Source: Puniceicoccales bacterium (GTDB taxonomy: Bacteria; Verrucomicrobiota; Verrucomicrobiia; Opitutales; LL51). From it: DNA of 41,995 nucleotides. The notes under the pieces are model-generated. The model was not told the DNA's origin. It did no database searches and was given only the letters and a program-made list of their open reading frames with translations. Position numbers and translations under genes: made by a program. This document shows, piece by piece, positions 39,301-41,995 of the stretch. Position 1 is the stretch's first letter. Each line of letters begins with the position of its first letter. Location: positions 1 to 41,995 of the forward strand of contig JAITJQ010000007.1 of assembly GCA_031278845.1 (NCBI GenBank), read 5' to 3'.

Positions 39301-41995
39301 CCTAAAGGGTACCGATAATAAGCTTTATAGTACTACGAATTTGAAAATTTCCATCGATGGTTCCTATAGTGATTTTCTAGGCTTCGCTTATTTGAAGAAG
39401 GCAAGTATCATGCAAGCGTCTTTATCCTCAGACAATATTTTTAAAAATTATGAATTTGCCTATCGCCAGAGTGCAACGAATGAGGTAAAAGAAGGTTACT
39501 TTCTGAAGGGTGATGATGACCAGTATTACGCCACACAGATCAGGACGACTTCGCAGCTATGCGTTGGTCCGGCAGCGACAACTAAAATTACGGGCGTTTA
39601 TGCGTTTAAAACCGGTACGGGAACCGGTGCAGTTGTGATACCTAATCCGACTAAATTCATTTATGTTGATGAGAGCAACCTTGGGGATCGCATTAAAATT
39701 GGCGAAGAATATGTTAGAAAAAGTGATCTCTATATTGGTACTGATCCCAAGGCCAAAATTCAATCCTTTTGTATCGATGCCTATGGCAAATCGGTTACTA
39801 TAGATAATCTCGTCTCATTGTATCAAGTGGATGCGAATGGCAATATTTTTTGTTATCAAATCGATACACAAACCGGTAAACCCGAAGCCTACTTTGGTCA
39901 AGACAAAAAGATAACGATTGATGGTGAAGCTGGATGCTATACTCCTGATGAGGAAGGCACAATCGTTCGTGCCGAAACAACCGGGTATTACAAATGGAGT
40001 GAAGTAAAAAGCGATCCCAATTTCATTAAATTGCGCGATGTCTATTATATAAAGCGTGATCAAAATGAGGAGGCGTATTTTGTCAGTAGTTTAGCCACGG
40101 ATACACTTTATGTTTACGGTACGAAATATGATTTTTTGGGATTAGCTACAAATGGTACAGCCGAGAATTCGCCGATACTAGGCGATGGGCTCTTCTATAA
40201 ATATGAGGGTGATTTTTCGACAGTGAACGATGATCAATATTGTAATTCGGGAGCAATTCAACTCCGCGGTTCCGATGGGAAGTTATACAGCAAGGATGCG
40301 TTACATCAAAAGGGGACCCAAATGAGATATATTTCGATGAAGGACTTGGCAATGGTTACAGCGGACGGTGTTGAAGCACCCATTCGGGATGTTTATATCA
40401 AGCCATTTGGGCAGACTTTGGAGCACGTGGAAACGCTGATCGATAATATTGATAGCAGCAGTAGTCGGATGCTATACGGAGCACTGGGAGGTAAAATAAA
40501 CGAGCATTTAGAGGCTATCAATGGGGATCTCGATACTTACGGCAAGGCGGTTGCGGCCTATAATCGGAAGAACGAGTTAGGCGTAGTAGCTTTGCAGGAG
40601 CATCCGGAGTATCGATCGGATGGGGGAGGAGCATTGGCGGAGGTATTTGATGAGTATACGAAGCGGATATTGATTAGCAGTAATGAGGAGTGGTTGAAGT
40701 ATTACCGTGGGTTACGCGATGAGGTAGAGGCATACAAAGTTTCTTCGGAGGAGCAGAATATTTTTCTTCAGCGGATTGCGTTAATCAATACGGTTCTCCA
40801 CAATCACTTTGGCGACATTGTGAGCCACGAGGAATTTTTTGGTGGGGATTTATCGTTAGCGGTTGGGAAGCTGGTATCAGCGGTAAAGGCAAAAGTGACT
40901 AAAAATCAGAATGAGTCGGATGCAGCCTACGCGACGAAAATTTACGAAACTTGCTACACGTTATTTGAGGAAATGGTAGTGGGTTTAGAGACATTGCGAT
41001 TGAGTTGGGATTTAGAGGATCAAACTAAGGAGGAGGAAGCGAAGAAGGCGCAGGGGGTAGACAGTGTATCGGTGGTTTCGCCGCAGATGAATACTTTGAA
41101 AGAAAAGTTAGGGGAGATGGTCAAGAAGTTGAAGGAGATCACAGCGGATAGGATTAAGGTAATTGAGGGGCAGGTTGAAGTTTACAGCAAGATTGCGCTT
41201 TTGGAATATATTTACAACAACTACGGAAAAATCGGCAATGGGATTGTATTTTTGGAAGATAATGCACAATTTAAGCGAGAAAAAGATAAAATTGCGGTAC
41301 AGTTTGTCAAGTTATCGACAGGGGAGTATGCGTTACGTTTATGCGATTTCGTGCGATCGAATGGAACTAATCCACTTATTGGGAACGAGTTTTTATTTCG
41401 CTACAACAATGCGAAGGGGGAGATCGAGAAGTGCGTACTCGATTTGGCGAGTGACCTTGGTTCCTACTCGAATAATGGATGGACGGCGAAGAATGGTTCA
41501 GGGATTACGGCATATACGGAGACAGCGCCCTATTTATTTACGGTTAAGAATTCTGGAGAAGCGGGTGCTGGGATTGAATGTAAGTGGGGGAAAGCGAGGA
41601 GTGAGACGGATGCATCGGAGTGGGGTGTGAACGGCATTATTTTCAAGGATGTGCAGCGCCACGATGCGTTACAGAACTTATTTCGGCACAAAGCGAGTGA
41701 TGGGACAATTAGTGAGGGATATATTTACACGTTAGCGAAGGCGAAGTTACCGAAGAATGATTTAATGATGAATTACGTGGAGCAGGTGACGAAGAACATG
41801 GAGGTACCGATATACATGGCACGGGATCGGCTTTGTTTTTTTGAGAATTCAAATTACAAGACGCCGGCGATGATTGAGATGATCCAGGAGAAGACGCAAA
41901 AGCTAGCGGAGAAGCCGGTTTCTTCGTTTAATCCGCTTCAGGACACGACGGTAGCATTTATGGACAAGACGGGACTGAATGATGGTGATTTACAT
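24395..41995 (+). CDS. Giant protein, at least 5,867 residues (3' end off window)
   Basis: The ATG at 24395 follows TAGGAGG with a 7-nt spacer, and the frame stays open to the last base, 17,601 nt later. No signal peptide, long hydrophobic segment or recognised domain is visible. The N-terminus (about 1-150) is Pro/Asp-rich and irregular (DPTDPRNNPFNPDKTF). About 150-3870 is mostly alpha-helical, Asn/Asp/Thr-rich, with recurring aromatic-Asn marks such as SAYNEAIGFL, SAYNTIVSDF and EAYNDMIGFF. About 3870-5310 is beta-like, with some 18 G-x-Y-Y modules. After about 5310 it is again helical and charged. It lies in the sctV operon with no terminator before it, so it may be a T3SS substrate or an extracellular or structural machine part; this is inference. 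Confidence 0.85.
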   Translation, partial: MGIRVDPKEYADGTLGKMAPDLLDPTDPRNNPFNPDKTFSFYEVEMNIAEGANVPMSKPDFIKNPGSVPSAISMGISEPPTFYPPDVTQGVVNDLFPSITEPVIEGLPRPRESAIDRDYTKNIGALPTLVLHPLDETLTAADGPGYSTLEFKTKKPDIPNPVNYTWDNPETDERGLSKTNVEWLTFLSHDTFFSNTGYQLDDTQFLNVNTSLRERLTNPEIQKQDSVWKSTTEDFLREIVFAPDLPTSGGSNPLSWAEIVAYVNYYMVKNHLGTQFIYVNDDKISLEDDATDVEKRDGIQSVPLYYLRDLIAEKTSTLLYKDKISAIDLADQTIAYNLRKLLGTFFVKKVNGTDSETVADALCRDLLMVGVSAALKSLQSHADILDGETNEEIDNRIKEKISEKIEAYLNGNNDGVSVTYSGSNNVRNLAGQVFDDFVSKGYFGATDKDNTLDSMRNEIRELFLSLVGDLVLKEARKYKLRCQISQIDHYLSKESYDQISGGIKFTDIGEPLTGDQFQTLQKALKYVKSQLILLKNENHLPAELTVDGLITDYKPLAESNSTFENVTNYLNGDAFAIKRYVDQRVRESIKQAVHTTLVSELKASKVRDEIKAIFPMVNNAAQGEREKLRYALSGNFLPDLESYIVNRVLDATVLGQDNSSSSGDLLSSLINGSITNLPIKDWINEGLNLFLSGGADAATRKELEGKYVFIKDTTMRQHATVIIQKILKLDENYREDQSPLVAAIEKQISEETLVLAMKDKVEAQLRDLQSLIFGQKIATINGVQVSASNNETEKFLEYTYAKILKDHYEPIIYNDFVKFTKLLGGWFGTEKAKSSKSVSTLLMEKIEELRTNYGQYYDTIQSFPCRGEVCLFEDNTSHRHPKLNNQYDLFSSFFKADRSALNISALLADYIDVYEKYGVKCYRDSKKYDISDYSIELMHLLEKYTDLAGGDDIFAEAIFEGIRGEQIALKRELEAIDLFLEYKKAQEFKRQLNAYLLDETVAGWRSDTVKRQLLVNKIYSMAVDHEIMRTTDNGEYASGTVDTSIVSLNGEKEYDEEAGAYLYAKGIVEHVTKYNSNEDINIPVAEILNAIEAYKTADLYDKEELLSQFKRLLVSCEHIPYTDGTSLFSQLTKYISSDSIDFSLLTLFANVYPMIKSDTYVAKGVEDLAKSVLTHAAADIKAQMTAVHASVYALNSAFETFIDPSTSDHCDTLGTSLGGLVLATKTFDDGGGYAYTVNTFIDTYNELSTGLNGLVNPARNLITNLKNAGLATADGVFDNIQAELNAIRVKINSIYGGINLTQAGSITNETNLKNSINDLLTFLDHIEVAFFIEKEQKKYPTWYTARSGDDSPYNCLLEDLKVFASAGTSQEVILNKLIKFLETDEASYSLVDNFSISLLPLKGDYNLSDIGTIGDENYVRGILSSWEANGVNSLKEIFTNASYDPASKFEAYGANFNTLNTAIADLVGVTSAGGVTALTNAINNLQLISPLSSDFNISDETSIEKDQYVYLFNQVASAYNEAIGFLRGVEVANYLKIFDGTIGSPVDAIAAFEVMHNQLTALENKLEGDDYMGKIKSGTQFGTDPNNKLTDLGVTHGNEVLQWLVDALRQSKKTTLCNLLSAIVPSTWNTNFTNLDTLRTILKGFIDQEELGSTESRGFTITKADCLKLLDMIDRATYDGSTLSPVKYTDTSETGTLKDAVDGEVKTENPSAAELTPENCQYFTDAQRVPGPYFTNMPGVPRALNLGKLYDVIGNIIVSGEGPSEDITPVPAIDSRVDGGGGVIQRVDSTYDRSRWFVSQFTSAYNTIVSDFNLDGISPLSDSLAEAVASYKTDLTALTEAEAAEPSDPNNITAAKGKLLANYSANTGLYAKVKEILNPLNEVKTIIKELVSKEQDNLLTNGGINWSEISDDLSQDTDVKSITLNDQSFYIKKFKDITSETEFYVVQSGNGADRVKTFLTSSDGEKLQSLIAAEIELYQSFNNQMVVNIVDRLGDYNAGGYVVIDFLEKYIIDTTGNIFTNEFDAQIAALATGKDLSLLEMYQGVYAYEIKSKIDDADEVFQEFLDTSNTENFWQLAESYVFADVNDETEVTVKIVGELACSDTEAAKENYIKSLKTDIYNTLTKTDIGDDAAVPRLDTILADLRTAIEASTDRSVGSDKLKPLNDFFGDLLGKIEHATFSEKDQNVTLKADDTDLPNDITIIVTETDQKKLGVYIDQILANFRYQVVNGLKDAFKDANDQCTKAQLEAFKALLCAITATPDSTSVYLFSGDNSTNPYVFYDASETGDTKPGKKDLLVELLTEAATSLETKNSAIGSQSPANPASTYFLQRTGFDYDAWGNSEKSSIDEAIALFTDAFENVTYDVTGSITSYGTDLADWNAFWGQVDDENFPLCDKINAVYTGFSLDDDIKAFQYLFLQALDGTTNGNFSSSNVAQLRDILNAFDQYCLGIEASSDTDTEIIGFLQQTNDVGTESDTPLNKALAAETAGTISPEAYYTWNDTAITKINKELVKYPESETINPSVDIEDVANLSATYDEKYTDTYWQCVLDTYMYNLSNENAATIDTEDFVEALSALVESLQTNGYLATGATGYADQQNLFTSLQTQYAAICSAIDSPTWTMSETILSLEKLRDELEVDEEWIDVLTAANKIDSTGHTLSDDEKSAIEAKVKNLMVQQALPMKEKARYNIVNALVAPYEFDNKQVTLTLETIKSVLNDPKITAADATKIFDSLTHDIFKLLGVLDGDTIKIGNSGTESLSSILNSVSKVIEGYNEKLAGIFNASVKTKTELNAALLALQGCDLATVKSSVASALGDNESTANELQKKIIKDRLQNAEAILNSLGLLKEHVVLCTDANYAAYKTRVGANAMDESAWNGTLAGILYAIPNASPLGLDELKTFSERLNNLLGQEIADSNDVLDLDAAEAVENVLNCSTAIEKLLLLNVLQGKLGDGNGYLDASKKEIIQKFLYGEESPLGSEEVPYSGISVFKNDSATLTFDKVLTLSKQGGSGGISSAALLGDSVQNLSDLVDTNHVGTSLGGIFTEVPQEIEYVYNLSQVSNGLLGVGSGQNELLSALRDFSDGMFLVSPALADTAIIALQAIENLTFTDINKNSENHSMSVLVEAYNDMIGFFQSTLIKSGALTGAIQTAIDNFVVAYDADNPNAHATQKNALQTSLASAEGLLTIFEMVFNNADSTNAPAYREVLSMIHAQLRLKIDAKIQALKNNYSCVQNPASDQSIQPNTPYYISVLPITWSSDRIKTHNDYMDHLIENLYRFEALTYLGIFPKLSSSDTATREEIELLCPLFGHWEDLETSDDELCEKYLPADEVNALKTLLHKAYIAQSDTSGETLDAIFQSLYSKDSIGSVVLSNIKMNIDTNVKQGKFETFSKMFDHYKEEVEQCVRSLCDGFQKYIASGTIPQITSISKISLDKLLHDLNASDVPLLIIQKMEKFADVIDTSISALNGSLTSFEAEPTQANLDAINAAFEAIIIAINNPELTADLPSGDATKLQACLTEIQTVFEKVQPQCYLFLLEKLYPSLGKNESERTSLQTQYKTTFPTSTGQIDADSAEEIIKNINDYIEILFSNFGADETLSKYYAANTVSTFGDALLKNVYILQGNVDGAANANFQQLTNLRSNFKELNRLLWNVLKPPTNTTTQDAIDVLGALESVAKDVTAIGSDAQNAEREYNKLVDCYSAIRGKLTATGTGSLAKTLQILVDGGYKGEVQYEGTGICEAIKSTIDAINGEITEDKTIADMFRAFNTACFMIFLQKKYPNWNSSETELNSARAAYNVIFDAAETYTTYYTCGDDTNVRTLLEKIKPYQGDIKIIDSRPHYFEFDNQIMQGHSVSNTDWLYREPAERGGYIQYDVQQNKQYVYSNGQYFELVEQEVAFVQLSPEQHVRILAPNIIYEQISGNEKSNQTYVLTTDTVTQPISNSYKSYFVLGEDGNYYDIVRYHLKRKVYDRDVIRYIDLNNNDALCYRATLKEYAEVAARDLPDLQGPLANDQDYFIIGDEGQYYKADDVYTKYYYKEAELSDSASEEEKKTAEGTYYKIIGEVVEGSNKKYVLESGEQITCSSNEPANLFYRSTQNEQKFFGTKLYQKGTGEKYVTRDDPYLVVPVTYERYVSANENPEGFTAENKEVYVYSDVLKQYVLVGNSDEYYFTRDNKEYRIEFPDRRYAKQTVEGRDSYLYVPHPESKYKKEEGVTPITGDCIYTNGKYLPIKQNESINTEQESQPINTEQKFKLKTDSGITPSSDYVQARDEGYYSLNNVKIKTANGGETAYTNTFQRAPQTSLNGSYVYGTNGTYYKIKGTNAAHKLYADYQLSTDTDTCYVLEGTTLVAVENPVKLYAQRNTSYYEIKTVGAGEHVLANNIPLQQGDRYITISGSNEKIAQTEIEYVKKNGVNTYILIKDASGSLNIKKEISNAEGGIVGFYGIIVTSLSGAFTTKVEDTGLYKTNIPENLTITDWQPYVLEEATYNNLFINDTTNKQLICASENTGTATGFATPSKSTNGSYVHGEDGIYYDVTSIDTGAKKLYADYNLVSADGDWFVPQGSTLVSAEKGKVYAQYSGSYYQIHTVGDTAVSAGSKPLFPGNRYIVVSSNNIQIKEGEKEYVKLSGGNTYVAIKDTSGKVVVKKEVAVAGGVAGLDGMLVVGSSNAVVTEVKDKNLYTAKTVNVEGEDGQLYNLDNVVVSGVSGSGLALDNQGLSNIFVQNGTEFVRVSKPTEQYTVSENVNGNFVKIGDKYYDRRRDDITIKVNYKNEAEQICYRALDGNNSNIPFYLDAANNVRVKPDATGGNSGSGLFTQYTITADNLPIYTGLQGTATKAVRAGSQYYNLQDFQLVVKKNGKLTKFAGALTELKSSNNVYMTPYLVPVGEDLSTYDATKAIKVDQYKSIASGTATTDQLTALGKEFGTTKSDQELIDAHNKSLPDKYNSMNGKFETYTIETTTATTYTTSATANCYLKGTDNKLYSTTNLKISIDGSYSDFLGFAYLKKASIMQASLSSDNIFKNYEFAYRQSATNEVKEGYFLKGDDDQYYATQIRTTSQLCVGPAATTKITGVYAFKTGTGTGAVVIPNPTKFIYVDESNLGDRIKIGEEYVRKSDLYIGTDPKAKIQSFCIDAYGKSVTIDNLVSLYQVDANGNIFCYQIDTQTGKPEAYFGQDKKITIDGEAGCYTPDEEGTIVRAETTGYYKWSEVKSDPNFIKLRDVYYIKRDQNEEAYFVSSLATDTLYVYGTKYDFLGLATNGTAENSPILGDGLFYKYEGDFSTVNDDQYCNSGAIQLRGSDGKLYSKDALHQKGTQMRYISMKDLAMVTADGVEAPIRDVYIKPFGQTLEHVETLIDNIDSSSSRMLYGALGGKINEHLEAINGDLDTYGKAVAAYNRKNELGVVALQEHPEYRSDGGGALAEVFDEYTKRILISSNEEWLKYYRGLRDEVEAYKVSSEEQNIFLQRIALINTVLHNHFGDIVSHEEFFGGDLSLAVGKLVSAVKAKVTKNQNESDAAYATKIYETCYTLFEEMVVGLETLRLSWDLEDQTKEEEAKKAQGVDSVSVVSPQMNTLKEKLGEMVKKLKEITADRIKVIEGQVEVYSKIALLEYIYNNYGKIGNGIVFLEDNAQFKREKDKIAVQFVKLSTGEYALRLCDFVRSNGTNPLIGNEFLFRYNNAKGEIEKCVLDLASDLGSYSNNGWTAKNGSGITAYTETAPYLFTVKNSGEAGAGIECKWGKARSETDASEWGVNGIIFKDVQRHDALQNLFRHKASDGTISEGYIYTLAKAKLPKNDLMMNYVEQVTKNMEVPIYMARDRLCFFENSNYKTPAMIEMIQEKTQKLAEKPVSSFNPLQDTTVAFMDKTGLNDGDLH
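36023..40320 (+). repeat. Protein-level G-x-Y-Y repeat region within the giant gene
   Basis: About 18 imperfect modules of the type YV-hydrophobic-x-G-x-(D/N)-G-x-YY-x-(I/V). Examples are YVYSNGQYFELV, YFVLGEDGNYYDIV, YFIIGDEGQYYKAD, YVYGTNGTYYKIK, YVHGEDGIYYDVT, YFLKGDDDQYYATQ and LRGSDGKLYSKD. Spacing is irregular, about 25-110 residues. The pattern suggests stacked beta-hairpins. It differs from choline-binding repeats by having almost no Trp. Confidence 0.7.
37295..38424 (+). repeat. Two-copy 217-residue-period duplication in the giant gene
   Basis: Copy 1 starts NGSYVYGTNGTYYKI (37295) and copy 2 NGSYVHGEDGIYYDV (37946), exactly 217 codons apart. Parallel landmarks follow: KLYADYQLS/KLYADYNLV, KLYAQRNTSYYEIKTVG/KVYAQYSGSYYQIHTVG, GDRYITIS/GNRYIVVS, YILIKDASG/YVAIKDTSG, and GLYKT/NLYTA. 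Homology extends for about 160 residues in each copy. Confidence 0.85.

Noticed and set aside
25227..41630. Many frames of 60-155 codons on both strands inside the giant gene
   Set aside because: They are shadows of one continuous forward frame; none has a ribosome site or protein-like composition, and all forward ones are in one other frame.
24395..41995. NRPS/PKS, RTX toxin or autotransporter identity for the giant protein
   Set aside because: No carrier-protein, condensation or adenylation motifs, no GGxGxD nonapeptide arrays, and no signal peptide or beta-barrel could be seen in the part available.

Overview
The window looks like the chromosome of a host-associated Gram-negative bacterium that carries a type III secretion system (T3SS). 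The anchor is a complete SctV export-gate gene at 20955-23060. It sits with lipoproteins, an outer-envelope muramidase-like pair, ordinary housekeeping genes (accD, tmk, holB, mutY, tRNAs), and many expanded, repeat-bearing secreted-looking proteins. The PVC superphylum (Chlamydiae, Verrucomicrobia and relatives) fits this mix, but that placement is inference from gene content; no rRNA or other decisive marker is present.

Left part (1-6100): a diverged inverted duplication carries the 3' end of mutY and two tRNA-Glu genes (CTC and TTC anticodons). One arm is at 1-913 and the other at 4460-5379. Between the arms lie an ABC-F ATPase, tmk, holB, a mosaic hairpin repeat (copy A) and a broken inorganic-pyrophosphatase-like gene. 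The right arm continues into a full mutY; the left mutY copy runs off the window.

6100-8020: a divergent pair of alkylation-damage repair genes (AlkD-like and ogt) is bracketed by two more copies of the mosaic hairpin repeat (B and C) in inverted orientation. Both genes run into the repeat, which supplies their last residues and stop codon.

8020-14400: a 680-residue patatin-like lipase, comparable in size to ExoU; a tRNA-Lys; two tandem DUF1343/NamZ-type paralogues; a possible 58-residue gene; and an accD that has lost three of the four zinc-ribbon cysteines.

14400-20500: a cluster of unrecognised secreted-looking genes. Four of them share a short N-terminal leader although their bodies differ. 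They fall into three transcription units punctuated by near-identical terminator hairpins, and two have related promoters. The terminator-promoter module that ends the cluster also precedes the T3SS operon, which suggests linked expression.

20500-41995: a T3SS operon of a TPR-like small protein (YscY/SctY-type chaperone candidate), sctV, an unrecognised 413-residue protein, and a gigantic open frame that begins at 24395 behind a strong ribosome binding site and is still open at the last base, at least 5,867 codons later. It has no signal peptide or membrane segment that I can see. It reads as about 3,870 mostly helical residues, followed by about 1,440 residues of irregular G-x-Y-Y beta-like repeats including a 217-residue-period duplication, then a further helical region. 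This giant protein, linked to an export-gate gene, is the strongest candidate for an undescribed system here.
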